Shown here: positions 1 to 12,118 of the stretch, piece by piece
How the letters are laid out: each line of letters begins with the position of its first letter
How positions within the stretch are numbered: position 1 is the stretch's first letter
Assembly (NCBI RefSeq): GCF_050948215.1
Contig: NC_135155.1
Span: forward strand, 15,403,001 to 15,467,000
Source: Halictus rubicundus
Taxonomy: Eukaryota; Arthropoda; Insecta; Hymenoptera; Halictidae
DNA length: 64,000 nt
Reading direction: 5' to 3'
Notes under the pieces: generated by a model
Seen by the model: the letters and a program-made list of their open reading frames with translations, nothing else
Told to the model about the DNA's origin: nothing
The model's database searches: none
Translations under genes and position numbers: made by a program

Positions 1-2
1 AA

Positions 3-161
3 AAAACTAATAACTTTTTTAAAATTGGTCCTGACGAGTTTTTGTTTGAGATGTTGGAAGGATTAGTTCATTGGATAATGCGTAAAGAAGATTTTTGTGA
101 AAATGGTCAGAATTTCGAAGAAAAAATTGAAGGTCGCGATTTTCGACGTCTTCGAAAATAA
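3..161 (+). CDS. Open frame cut by left window edge, unidentified
   Basis: A frame open from the window edge runs 52 codons to a TAA at 159-161. The peptide is not low complexity: an acidic and aromatic stretch (GPDEFLFEMLEGLVHW) is followed by a charged tail ending RDFRRLRK. I do not recognise the family. It could be the last exon of a gene or transposon ORF lying to the left, or a chance frame in AT-rich DNA. No start, splice acceptor or polyadenylation signal can be judged from what is visible. Confidence 0.2.
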   Translation, partial: KTNNFFKIGPDEFLFEMLEGLVHWIMRKEDFCENGQNFEEKIEGRDFRRLRK

Positions 162-2407
162 CGAAAATTTAAAATATGCTCTTCCCAGTCGTACGAAAGT
201 TATACACGTGAACTAAGTTTCATCAAAATCGCTTAGGGTTGCTAGGAGCTGTATGACCTCGGCGACGGGTCCTGCTGAGCGTGGCGCTAGATATTGTTCC
301 TCTTTTACAAAGATCTTTTGAAATTGTTTCAAACGTCGCCACCCTTTTTGAAACAGTTACGACGACAGTCCCGCTGATTAGGAGCCCAGCCGCTATAATT
401 AGTAGGCAATTCAAGGTCACGGATGGAGGAGACGTATAAACATCTTCATTTAAGAAAGACCGTAAAACGGCCCGTTAAAATGGTAACGCGGGCTCAACAA
501 ACGATAAATTATACTCGAGTTTTCGGTATGCGTGTGCCGAGAGAACTGGCCCAGAAAAGAGTGTCGTTCCCCCGTTTAAGATTCCCAGTCGCGGTGAAGT
601 GCCTCGTCGCCTCTGTAACGACCTAACCCTCAGTATTTTCGTACCTGATAATTTACGTTGTAAAATTATAAAAGTTCGGGAACAGCCCTGCTCTAATAGT
701 AATGAGTCGTGTTTCGGTTGGCGGAGCAGAGTTCTTCACGCGGTGAAAAAGGTAACTCAGGGAACTTTAGGGCCTCCTTTTGTGAGTATCTAGAGCAATT
801 CTACTTTAAACTGCCCCAGCGCCGACCATCCTCCCGCCCTTTAGCGAGCCCTACATCCACAGTGCCCTTCGTCCTCCAGCAACCTGAACGTCGTATAAGA
901 CCGTAATAGAGACATCGTAGGGACTGATACCCGAGTAAAACGTTCCAGCCAGTTGCGAACAAACCTGAGGAGACATTCAAAAGTGACGCAGGAGATGGAC
1001 AACCCTTAGACCGTTTTACTACCGTTCACAAACGCTGGCCTCGAGTAATGCAAGCGAAATCACATTTTGCCTCCACGTTTTTACAGACTTTTGTGCTTCA
1101 CGCCTTCGGCGATTTATTGGCGACAATCTGCGCCGCTGCGACTGGTTCTGCTGATCGGAATGCCAGAAAATAGCATGCTCCGGCCGAGTTTATTGTTTAT
1201 TGGGAGCAGGAAAAACTGGGGCTGCGCGGGTACCCGAATCTCGGGTCGGGGGTGTCCGCTCGGGCCGGGATCCCGTATCTTCGAGAGGCTGAAGCATAAA
1301 ACGTTAAAATTAGATTGGGAGATCGTAAAAATGGGTCATACTGGATCACAAATTTTTCGGAGGATGTTGGAAACCACCGGGCGCCCGAGCAGACCCGAAA
1401 ACGAAATTTCGGGGGTTTTCTAGTCGCGTTTCGGGTGAATGTGATGCACGGATGACAAATGGCCGTCGTTTAACTCCGTACCACGGTGTACGCTCGACGC
1501 TGCAGGTATCCGAAGGGCTGACCTGAAAGGGTTACAAGGCTCATCTAGCAGGCAACAATGGTCCCAACGGCAGGTAGACGCACCACCCTTTGAGGGTCGG
1601 CCGTCCAAGGGTTAAGTATCGTAATAATTGCCAATAATCTGCCCATTGTAAGAAGTTTTTCGACGCATCCGCTGTACAGACGGACCTTAGCCACAACGAA
1701 AAAGAACCGAGGAGGGCAAAGTTTTGCCCTTTCCTGAACGGTGGTTACGCAATTGGCGGATTGTCTCCCGAAAGGGATTAAATGTTTACGGATCGTCTTA
1801 GAATCGCAATCGGCAAGCAAAATTTACCAGCCGATTCGCACTTACATCGCGCAACCGTGACCAAGGACCCGACCTGGAACGAGGATAGGATTTCCTTTTA
1901 TAGCGATCCCGTACTCTCATCGCGGTTTATATAAGAGACACCCCTATACCTGCACGGTTTTTCACAATATTTTGTCAGGCTTGTGTGCGGAAGTACTTAC
2001 TGCCCGCACTCCCGATCCGCTGGGACACGTTTCCCTTCGTTTTTTCGATTTGGGAGATTTTTTTCGAAGGGAGGAAATCGAATCGTTAAAGTGTCGTTTC
2101 GAAAGTTCCGAGATTTCTCATAATTTGTTTCCATTTTAGAAAGATTATGTCCAGCACGGATTAGATTATAGACGAGTCGTTCTATGTAGAAATGGCGTGA
2201 GATAATTTATATCAGTTTTCGTACCAAGAAAAATTTATTCATAAGCAATTTTCTGAATTCGTTGGAAAGATTGTGGTGGACGATTTGATATGATGCTGTC
2301 AGAGAAATAGAACCTTCTTAAGCGTATTCTGTAACAATAATAGTGGTAATACTGCAGATTTCATGCAAAAACCAAAGATTCAAGAATTTCGAGATACTTC
2401 ACACAAC
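162..2407. other. Gene-free upstream DNA
   Basis: Moderately GC-rich to about 2000, then AT-rich. The open frames here (longest 118 codons, at 1067-1423) show no recognisable domain, codon bias or splice structure. I see no RNA gene and no clear transposon end before 2408. Confidence 0.5.
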
Positions 2408-2556
2408 TTAACGCTAGATTTACGGGACCCGTCAAAATGACGGATTCTAATATTTTTAAATTGCGAATATTGAGATTGTAAAAATGCATCCATGAGCAAT
2501 TATTTAACAAATTGATTTCTTTGGTAAAACGTTTGGTTACGTAAAACGTAAATTAA
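2408..2556 (+). mobile_element. Family A TTAA element, right end lost
   Basis: Starts with TTAA then CGCTAGATTTACGG, followed by the family A subterminal palindrome (GACCCGTCAAAATGACGG) and the internal stretch shared with the copies at 30441 and 44106. Similarity fades near 2530, and the expected right terminus (CCGTAAACCTAGTG-TTAA) is absent. It is an old, truncated, non-coding piggyBac-like miniature element. Confidence 0.65.
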
Positions 2557-3119
2557 CCATTAAATGTCCTCCATAAACATTCCATAGACTACTACACGCA
2601 TAGATCGCAACAGATGCTTAAAAAAAATCCTCGCCAATTCCTCCGGTTGGCGTGGCCCACCCCAAAGACCCTGTACGTCTCTCTCAAAGTTCAAATTAAA
2701 AGAAAAAAAAAAAACCAGAAAAAAGAAAAATAGAAACGGAGGAGGGTGAACTGGTGTTGCGCACACTGCGCGCAGTCTGGGCTAATTCGCTGGACCACGG
2801 GCATCGAGATTTCGATCCGATGTTGTGTTGTGTCGTCGGGGCACAGTTTCATCCCCTGGATTCACCCCCGGTGATCCCTCTCCGCGGTATCTCCGGATCT
2901 TCGTCTCTATCCGGAGGAGGACAACCGGCTGACAGGGTGGAGTGCGCGGAAACGCGTGTCGCGTGAACATACGAGCACGCACACGGACGCGTGCGAACGC
3001 ACACGCGCGTCCTGAAAGGTTACACGCGCCCCGGGCCCCATGCATTCTTCCACTTTTTTATCGTGCACCGGTAAGTTTTTGGCTGCTGGCACGCGCTGCG
3101 CACGTTCGAGCACCGGCAG

Positions 3120-3480
3120 GTGAGAGACAGAGAGGAAGGAGGGAGACGAAAGGGAGCGATAGAGAGCGAAAGAGAGAGAGAGAGAGAAAAATTTGCAGAC
3201 AGATAGAGACGGAAGAAGAGAAAAATTAACAGAGGAATCGGTAGGGGGGAGAGAAAGGGAGCAATAGAAAGAGAGAGAGAGAGAGAGAGAACAATATGCA
3301 GAAAGATAGAGACGGAAGAAGAGAAAAATTAACAGAGGAATCGGTAGGGGGGAGAGAAAGGGAGCAATAGAAAGAGAGAGAGAGAGAAAAATTTGCAGAA
3401 AGATAGAGACGAAAGAAGAGAAAAATTAACAGAGTCCGGAGGGTTGGAAATATTCAAAGAGGAAGAGAGAGGGGAGGGGA
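3120..3480. repeat. GA-rich minisatellite, about 118-bp unit
   Basis: About three imperfect copies of a purine-rich unit joining runs of GAGAGA to a segment containing TTTGCAGAAAGATAGAGACG and a GGTAGGGGGGAGAG block. The unit recurs near 3190, 3300 and 3410. The open frames across it are low-complexity products of the repeat. Confidence 0.7.
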
Positions 3481-5432
3481 GAGAAATGATAAAGAAGATG
3501 CGCACAGAGAGTGAGAGTCGCGGGCTGTTCAAAGAAGAAAAGATATGGAGCGTCAACGGGTGCCGAGGGTGGTGTGCCACGGGGTGCAAGGGGGATGCGG
3601 AATTCGTTTTCGAAAACAAAAAAAAAACAGAGCTCTCCCTGTGCTCTCCGGGGCATTGTGGCGGGCGTTATCGCGCTCGGAAGTCGCGAGCGGACTCGGA
3701 AAAGCGGCGCGGCCGCTGCACTGTGCAGTCTGCACCCTCCTCCCCCCCCTCCCCCTCCTCTCCCCCCGCGCAAATTGCATTGTTCGGGGTTCGTTTGATT
3801 CTCCCCGAAAACAGAAAGGGAGAGAGAGAGAGGCGCGTCCCGATCGTTCGGTGGATCGAGAACGATCGACGCGAACGCACAACAATTCTGTTTGTTTGTT
3901 TCTTTTTTTTTTTCGCCGGATATGCCCGAAAAAAAATTTCGCTATTTATTTTCGAAACCGGAGGATCGTTTGCGTGCTCGGAAATTTTATCGATTTGGAT
4001 CGATGGTGTTCTTCGTTGATCCGTTTCAATGGAGTTTTTCTCTGTTTTAATGTTACTGATAAACGCAGATTTTTATGGATTTATGAAGAAATTGGCCGGT
4101 TACAAAAAATAGTAAAAGATTTAAAAAATCTATGAACGTTGGTTGGTTGTTTTCGACAGATCGAAATTACTAAGGGACGAAATCAATTTTCATCGAACCC
4201 TTTCTTCTCGCAATCGATGTACAACATTTTTATTTTGCTATTTCATTTGCCAATATTTTTATTACTTTATCTGAACCACTAAAGCTGTAGGCCCGCGTGT
4301 GTTGGGAAATTTTGTGTCGGTTCGGATCAACGCGGTGTGTTCTTCGCCCGTGTTTCGTTTTAATTTTTTCCCCGTTCTTCGTTGGTCCGTTTTAATGTTT
4401 TCTTTTTTCTTTTTCCTTTTTTTTTTTTAGAGAGAGACGACGTGCAAGAAATGCATACACCGACTGCTGTATGTTTTATGATGCACGCGGGGTTCTAATA
4501 GGCAAGGGAGACTGAAGACGGCGCACGATTTGTGGACATCGCAGTCGACGATACAACTTTCCGTATCGACCGTTCTTGAAATATTGAGAAGAATGTCGAA
4601 GTTCCGTGAACCGTGCACGTGCAAGGGAATCGTAATGGAGACGCGAAACGACGGTATCGTTACTTAATGAAACAGAGAAAAGACGTCGGGCACGAATTTT
4701 CAAATGAACCAAAACTCGAAAATACTTCGCCGGACGAATTTTGAAGAATGAGATATCGCTGCGTAGACGATAAGATAATTCGTTTGATACGAAATTGATA
4801 CTACCTGGTACAATGTTGCAGACGAGATCTCGATAATATTTAATATTATACAATCTTAAGTCTACGATTAGGTGAGCCGAGGTATACATACATTGTACGC
4901 ATAATGACTGGGCGTACATCGTTAATTATTTCGTTTGAACTTCAGTCTAAGTGATGGAGATAGCCATCGTTGAGGAACGATAATTTTGATAAGATTCGAT
5001 ATTTTGAGGAAGAAAGTATTAAAGATTGTTTATACTGAAGATACATTCGGTAAACAGAAACTTTGCAACACTGTCGGACTCGTCAGCCATCTTCACGGCG
5101 AAGGTGGGTGCAGTCTAATCTGATTACGTGGAGACTGATGACGGAGATTAAAATTTTGTCACGGATCTGATCAGTTAATTTGGAACTCTTCAGTTTTCTC
5201 AGAATTTTTACGTATACATGTGCTCCACACATTCCCAAAGATGTACAATTATTTTAATTTCCGTTAGTAGTTCCGCGATCTCAAAGAGTGAACAAGCAAT
5301 TCACAGCGGTGCTATTCTGGCCAACGTAGTTTTTGTAAAATAGGTGGAATTAAATGAAAAATTCACGAAACAGGTTAAAACTAGGTCTTCCTGTAAACTA
5401 ATACTTGATCGAGACATACTGAAAACGACACA
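3481..5432. other. Gene-free DNA with low-complexity frames
   Basis: A purine-rich and then pyrimidine-rich block (to about 3900) creates overlapping low-complexity open frames on both strands, up to 208 codons; I reject them as genes. From 3900 the DNA is AT-rich. I see no conserved domain, RNA gene or transposon end before 5433. Confidence 0.45.
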
Positions 5433-5560
5433 GACTTCCAGAGTTTACGGAGCACTAAAACTCCTAAAAATTGTCTACCCTTTTCAGCCATTTTGTAATA
5501 ATACATACCCAAAGAAATATCTTTGAATGGACGCACTTTTACGATCTCGATATTCGTAAA

Positions 5561-6042
5561 TTAACCCTTTGCACTCGAAGCCATTTTAGCAAACGAAACA
5601 TTTCTTCCAACCTAGAATATTTCCCTCCTATATATATTTTTCCATACTATATATGCGAAAATGGTGCAATTTACTCGTACAATACTGAAATGTTTAGTAA
5701 TTTATTGAATACAAACAAATTTAACACTTTGAACGCCCGCCTAGAAACCCAAAAACGCCATAAAATCAAAGTAAGTTATTTAATGAAATAAAAATTGCAA
5801 AAAATTAAATGTACGATACTGAGTAATCCTGCAACTTTTCTGCATGTTACAGATCCTAATCAAGTTCAGTACAATGAATCTATCAACGTAAAAATTCATT
5901 TTGAAACCTGCACAAATAATTCCGTCACCCACATATGGGTAACTCGGCGACGAACGTGTTAATAATGTAAGAACTATTTTGAATAATGATACAACAATTC
6001 TTAGTAGCGCCTCACAGTCGCCATTCCAGTGTTAAGGGTTAA
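5561..6042 (+). mobile_element. Family D TTAA element, itself interrupted
   Basis: Bounded by TTAA at 5561-5564 and 6039-6042, with termini CCCTTTGCACTCGAAG and its inverted counterpart near CCAGTGTTAAGGG. Without the inner B element the internal sequence matches the copies at 51794 and 62521, including the AAAATGGTGCAATTTACTCG stretch. It has no coding capacity. It is inserted in family A and carries family B at its own internal TTAA (5721). Confidence 0.75.
5721..5962 (+). mobile_element. Family B TTAA element, innermost of three
   Basis: TTAA at 5721-5724 and 5959-5962. Left terminus CACTTTGAACGCC, right terminus (inverted) CACGTTCGTCGCC. Just inside the right end is a near-palindrome, GTCACCCACATATGGGTAAC. 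The body matches the copies at 13939, 48142 and 63024. It interrupts family D within an AAACAAATTTAA context. It is non-coding and about 240 bp long, a typical miniature element. Confidence 0.8.
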
Positions 6043-6090
6043 AAATATTAGAACCCGTCGTTCGGACGGGTCCAGTGAGCCCAGTGTGAA

Positions 6091-6599
6091 TAACACTACC
6101 ATAGACTTGAATGTCGTCCATCTTTTTGCGGCCGAATGTGCAACGATTCGGTTTACGATCGCGGGATATCGCAAAAAAAAAAAAATCCCTGTCCTCACCC
6201 CCCTAATCGAGCCCACATGCTCGGTATCTTTTCTCTCGCAGGTTTCACCGATTACCCGCCTTCTGCGGCGTTCCTCGTCCCGTCCTCGGTCACCCCCTAC
6301 CCTTCCATAGTCTTCGCCACACTCTCGAGACCCTCCACCCTTAAAGATCACGGTCGCAGGTTCACCCTGTCTCTCCCCCTCCCCCTCGCCACCGCTCATC
6401 CTTCTTAGATCCATCAGCGATCTCAGTCATCCCTCTCTCTTCGTCTTCTTCGACCCGCTTCGCCCCACCATCCCCCTGAAACACGCGCCAGCTTCATCCC
6501 CCTACCCCTCGCGTTTCTGCGACTCGCGCATCCGGGGTTGCGATTCGAGAGGGTGGAAGGGAGCCCTAACCGAAGCCGGCGAAGTGGGGATACAGTTGG
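6091..6599. other. Pyrimidine/GC-rich island upstream of Kr
   Basis: A sharp rise in GC after the AT-rich nest, with long CT-rich runs on the + strand. Open frames on both strands reflect composition only. It lies directly upstream of the presumed Kr promoter and could be regulatory DNA, but I see no specific binding-site pattern. Confidence 0.35.
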
Positions 6600-7188
6600 A
6601 GAAGTGGGGAGAGCTCGGACGAGGTGGTGGGGGATGTTTGACTACAGTGAGCGCGACTCGATTGTCAGTTAGTATTGGGTTAGGTCAGCCCAGAGCAACG
6701 TCGTGGATTGTCGTCGTTACTCGTGGTCGGACGGCGACATTTGTTGTTTATAGTAGAGTAGTTACACGTTTTACGTCGCACTTTTTCGGTTACTCCTCGC
6801 ATTTTTTTTCGTTCTTCGCCACGACCCAGGGGCCTTCTTGCGTTTCCACGATTTCTTCACCGATCATCGTTCAATCGCGTTTCCCCGATCATCCTTGGTT
6901 GCACGTGGGACCAGCTCACCGAGAGGATTGGATTTTTCTCTTTCCCGAACACAGAGAACCGAACCAACGGGAGATACAGACAGACAGAGACACACATACA
7001 CGCGTAAATACAAACTCGGTCGTGTCCCCGACCGTGTCTCCTATAGCAGTTCGTGCAGTGTACGCGAGATCTAGTTTTTATTCTCGAGTTCGACCGGGAA
7101 AAAAGAGAAAAGAAACAAGTGAATTCTGTGCACACGAGAGGAAAGTGGATGGAGTGTCAAAGTGAAACCGGCCAGCACGGATCGTAGA
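6600..7188 (+). promoter_or_regulatory. Kr: Presumptive Kr promoter and 5' leader
   Basis: GC-rich sequence immediately upstream of the Kr start codon. A TCAGTT at 6665-6670 fits the arthropod initiator consensus and is the best-looking start site I see. There is no TATA box at the matching distance and no clear downstream element, so the start site is a guess. The leader would be about 520 nt. The coding frame is closed upstream by an in-frame TGA at 7120-7122 with no ATG between it and 7189, which fixes the start codon. Confidence 0.4.
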
Positions 7189-7228
7189 ATGGCACTGTCT
7201 TATCTGCAGGAGGCGCAACTCAACGCAG
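7189..7228 (+). CDS. Kr: Kr coding exon 1
   Basis: Encodes the first 13 residues plus the first base of codon 14. The donor is CAG|GTAGGT. The split Gly codon is completed by GA at the start of exon 2, giving a continuous frame (LNAG-LITSQHLD). A short first coding exon followed by a long intron is why a search for long open frames misses it. Confidence 0.92.
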
Positions 7229-10153
7229 GTAGGTGTTCCGTTCTACTCAAAAGTGACTCACGATCCCTCGCGATCACGACTCACGCGACCCGAAGCCGAT
7301 AATATCCACGGAACGGTTCCGTTCGGTATAATCACGCGTTAAGAATATTTTTCCACGTCCGTTTAGTTTCCTCGTAAGATCGGATAAACGTTTATATTGA
7401 AACGGCGTGAAATGTCCAATCGGTGCTCTGGACCGTGTCTCCGCGGTTGGTATGAATGTATTCGGAATTCGGGTGTACCGAGGGGAAACAAAAGTCGCGC
7501 GCGCGAAAGTCGCCGTTTGTTTTCCGCGCGTTTGAAGGTTAGCCTTCGGGTTTTTCTTCGACGACGCCTCGCGCGTGGTCTGTCTGCTGACCCGAGCCGA
7601 GCCGAGCCGAGCCGAGACGAGAGACGAAGCGGGTGTTGTTTCGAGACGGATTTCGCGAGGCGAGCTCTCTTGCTTCGTGGTTCGCGAACCAGGTTGGAAT
7701 ATTGCCAGGTTCTAAAAGCGCCCGCGGGCGACACGCTACCGTGTTGTGACACATTGTAAACATCGATGAGCCAGGAAAACGTGAAATCGCTGCCCAGAGG
7801 AAAATGAGCGGGGACGGTCTCTCGCGATTCCCGACGACCGAACTAAAAATACACGACCACGAAAAACCCCGAGGTTTGTCGTACTCTGTAGATGTCTCGC
7901 CGTCGTTCGATTGCTTCGCACGATGACGAGTTGCCTTTCGTTTGACGCGGAACTTGCTGCCCGATTTATTAATCAATCCTGTTTCTAACGGGTTGATGTA
8001 CTGTTTAGAACATTTAACAGTAAACCGCCGCGGTCAGAATGACCGATTTTCCATTTTACAATTATTGAAATTATGTTTCTTTAAACCTACCGCGGTCAAA
8101 ATGACCGATTTTCCATTTTACAATTATTGAAATTATGTTTCTTTAACGGTGAACCTACCGCGGTCAAAATGACCGATTTTCCATTTTACAATTATTGAAA
8201 TTATGTTTCTTTAAACCTACCGCGGTCGAAATGACCGATTTTCCATTTTACAATTATTGAAATTATGTTTCTTTAACGGTGAACCTACCGCGGTCAAAAT
8301 GACCGATTTTCCATTTTACAATTATTGAAATTATGTTTCTTTAAACCTACCGCGGTCAAAATGACCGATTTTCCATTTCACAATTGTTGAAACTATGTTT
8401 CTTTAACCGTAAAACTACCGCGATAAAAATGACCGATTTTCCATTTTACGATTATTGAAACTATGTTTCTTTATCAGTAAACCTACCGCGTTCAAAATAA
8501 CCGATTTTCCATTTTACAATTACTGAAACTATGTTTCTTTAACAGTAAAACTACCCCGATCGAAATGACCGATTTTCCATTTCACAATTGTTGAAACTAT
8601 GTTTCTTTATCAGTAAACCTACCGCGTTCAAAATAACCGATTTTCCATTTCACAATTGTTGAAACTATGTTTCTTTATCAGTAAACCTACCGCGTTCAAA
8701 ATAACCGATTTTCCATTTCACAATTATTGAAACTATGTTTCTTTATCAGTAAACCTACCGCGTTCAAAATGACCGATTTTCCATTTCACAATTATTGAAA
8801 CTATGTTTCTTTAACAGTAAAACTACCGCGGTCGAAATGACCGATTTTCCATTTCACAATTGTTGAAACTATGTTTCTTTAACCGTAAAACTACCGCGAT
8901 AAAAATGACCGATTTTCCATTTTACGATTATTGAAACTATGTTTCTTTATCAGTAAACCTACCGCGTTCAAAATAACCGATTTTCCATTTTACGATTATT
9001 GAAACTATGTTTCTTTATCAGTAAACCTACCGCGTTCAAAATAACCGATTTTCCATTTCACAATTGTTGAAACTATGTTTCTTTATCAGTAAACCTACCG
9101 CGTTCAAAATAACCGATTTTCCATTTCACAATTGTTGAAACTATGTTTCTTTATCAGTAAACCTACCGCGTTCAAAATAACCGATTTTCCATTTCACAAT
9201 TATTGAAACTATGTTTCTTTATCAGTAAACCTACCGCGTTCAAAATGACCGATTTTCCATTTCACAATTATTGAAACTATGTTTCTTTAACAGTAAAACT
9301 ACCGCGGTCGAAATGACCGATTTTCCATTTCACAATTATTGAAACTATGAAAACGTTCACAGAGGAAATTACTGAATTGACTTCTTTATTCAATCGCATA
9401 TGAAAATCCTACAAAGTTTAAGTAAATTCCCCCATCTAGTATCTTCTCCCATCTATAAGACGTTTCACTTTTGTATGTTTTGTGCTCGGGTAGGTTTAGT
9501 GTTAGGAAACACAATTTCTCTTACGCTACCGTATAATTATGACTAGAATGCGGATCTTTATGCAAAGGAAAAATGTTACGGAAAACGGGAGTTGAATAAA
9601 AATTCATTTCATTGCTAAATGGTTTTCTCGTATCGAAAACGGGGTAAGAATAAATTTTTCTTAAACTCTTATTGTTTTATACTTCACCGCAGCCAATTTC
9701 TTCACAAATGCATGAACATCTGGAGTCTAATTATGACATTATTGCTGAATATAATGGGAATCAATGAAGTAAGAAATTACTGGTGCAATAGTCACCGATC
9801 AGTCTGATAGTACCGCCATAAGATCATTGGATGTCTCGGCTTTGTCTCTCTGTCGTTGGATTGTTCTCACGCCGTTCCTCGTTTGCTAATTGTACTATAA
9901 ACCAATCATATTTCCAACAGGTAGCTCTACTATTTAGAACATTTAGGAAGCAATTGCTCTTTCGCGCTAGATAATTGCGACATTGTTGCTGAATAGAACG
10001 TGCCGCGGTATGGCCCAACACAAATTTCAAAGATAAATTTCACAAAGAGAACCCTAATATACAATAACAAAGACGGATCTAAGTTTTCAAGACATTAATG
10101 AAACACTTTCAAAGAAGATGTTTTTGTGTTCACCCGTTACATGCAATTTCTCT

Positions 10154-10195
<42 letters not shown>

Positions 10196-12087
10196 GTTCA
10201 TTTCTATACATATATTATTTATATATCTATATATGTATTGTTCTCTAAATATGTTTTCTATATATTTTGATTTCTCTTTATATATATATACATATTATTA
10301 ACTCTGACGATTCTCTCGTTTGATGATCGCTCGGTCCAGAAAAACTGATCGGACCGATACACCTTTGTGTATTTTCATTAATATCTCGGAAACTAACAAA
10401 GACCGGTATCTGAAATTTTATATTCGGTTTTCTCTTCCCACTTCTCAAAATCTCGGTTGATAATTTTATGTCGGACCGCACTATATCCCCGAAATCGGTT
10501 GAAGATCGTTGAAGTGGTAAGATTTGATCTCTCAAGTCTCTCAGGTCTCGCGCTCCAGGTTATAAACAATGTATAGTATATTTGGGCGAACCACGCGCCT
10601 CAGACGCACGCGAGCCGTATTTTCGTTTCGATCGACAACGGCCCGCCAGGATTTCGGTGAATATGTGACACGGAGGTCACGCCCGGAATTATGGTTGATG
10701 TGTAATTAACCTGAGGAATACACTGTTCCTCTGTTGTTGGGAATTTTTGGAATGGGTTGGTTTGTTTTGATATGGTTACTGTTGGAACGTTGTCTTTCAT
10801 TTTCGTAGAAATGGTTCGTCGAAGAGACGTTGACAGATATGTTTGTTAGCGAACGTCTTTGATTTTCTAGAATCGAAATGTTGAAGATTATAAGTCTGAA
10901 AGTATTGCGATACTAGCTGCGTTGTACTCGTACCCTTAGGGAATAATAATTAATAATTTTCTCGAGAATAGAGCGAGTTGATTTTGGGAAATCGTGGACT
11001 GGTTTAGAAGGGATTGTTGTTAAAAGGAATAGATGTCGAAATAAATGTTTATATATTTAATTAAAATATTATTAAAATATTTAGTACTTGAATGAATATT
11101 TTGGAGTTTCTAGAATTTAAATGATGAAGTAACTTTAAAAGGATGTTTCAAGAACATATTTTTGGAAACTATGATAATTAGGATGCTGAAAAATCGTTTT
11201 TATTTTATCAGGCAATGTTATTCGATGAAAGTAGCATTGTAATAAATGTATACAGTTGAGTATCTTGGCCTTCCTAGAATTAAAATGTTTAAACCAGTAA
11301 CCCTAAATATGCGAATGTATTGAAAACGTATTATTGCCTTCGTCTAAATTATTTTGTTTAAACGAATTGTTTCCTGTAGCTAGGATGTTAGAAAACTCTA
11401 GTACAAATCATCCATTACCCAAAAAATCATTCAAATTGGTCGCTCGAAATTTCTAAAGTCCCCACGGTCGCCGTTCCACAATCAAAAATTTTGACCTACT
11501 TCAGTCGAAATCGTCCATTGTTCAAAAAATCGTAGAAATTAATCTAGAGCACGTATTCTACAATTTTTAAAAATCGCCTCTATAATAAAATCGTACATTA
11601 AAAAAATCATTGAAATTAGTCTCTCAAGCTAGCTAAATCGCACTCGGCTATTCCACAATTAAAAAATCGCCTTCAGTTCAACAAAATCCATCAAACATTT
11701 AGAAAAATCATTAAAATTGTCCGGCCTAAGGATTGTCACTCTCGCGGGTCGAAAACCCCCCAAAGGTTTGAGCCCAGGAATTAAACATAGCTCGCGGAAA
11801 AATTCCGAGGAAACGTTGCGTCGCGATTATGCGCGAGCGAGAACGGTATCCGGAGGAGAAGGAGGAGGAGAAGTTTCTTCTCGGTTTTCTTGGAGGGAAA
11901 AAGGGATTCTCTCAAAGGGAATATCGGGGTTGGCGACCAATTAGGGCGAAGGGATGGTAGGCTCGCGGGGTAGGGCGGCGCGCTCGTCGTCGTGTTGCCG
12001 GGAAACGGCGATTGTAGGCTGTAAGAATCGTCGAGGGAGTTTTTCACGGGGCAGCGTCGTCGACCCCGAAGAAAGAGAATAGAAAAG

Positions 12088-12118
<31 letters not shown>

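Larger units (their letters stand above)
5433..6090 (-). mobile_element. Family A element split by a nested insertion
   Basis: The left part (5433-5560) has the family A terminus GTTTACGGAGCACTAAAA and internal sequence. The right part (6043-6090) has the family A palindrome (ACCCGTCGTTCGGACGGGT) and a decayed terminus CCCAGTGTGAA. In intact copies these parts are joined at AAATTAAAAATATTAG. Here that TTAA is duplicated around a family D element, so D jumped into A. Decay of both A termini agrees with A being the oldest layer. Confidence 0.7.

Noticed and set aside
3393..4135. Overlapping + and minus frames of up to 208 codons
   Set aside because: Low-complexity Lys/Arg/Glu or Ser/Pro runs produced by purine- and pyrimidine-rich DNA; no domain, no splice logic.
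6584..7165. 193-codon open frame upstream of the Kr start
   Set aside because: It lies in the GC-rich presumed leader, is in a different frame from Kr, and has no recognisable domain; fits chance openness.
7942..8130. Small frame at the start of the intronic array
   Set aside because: It translates minisatellite units and has no coding signal.
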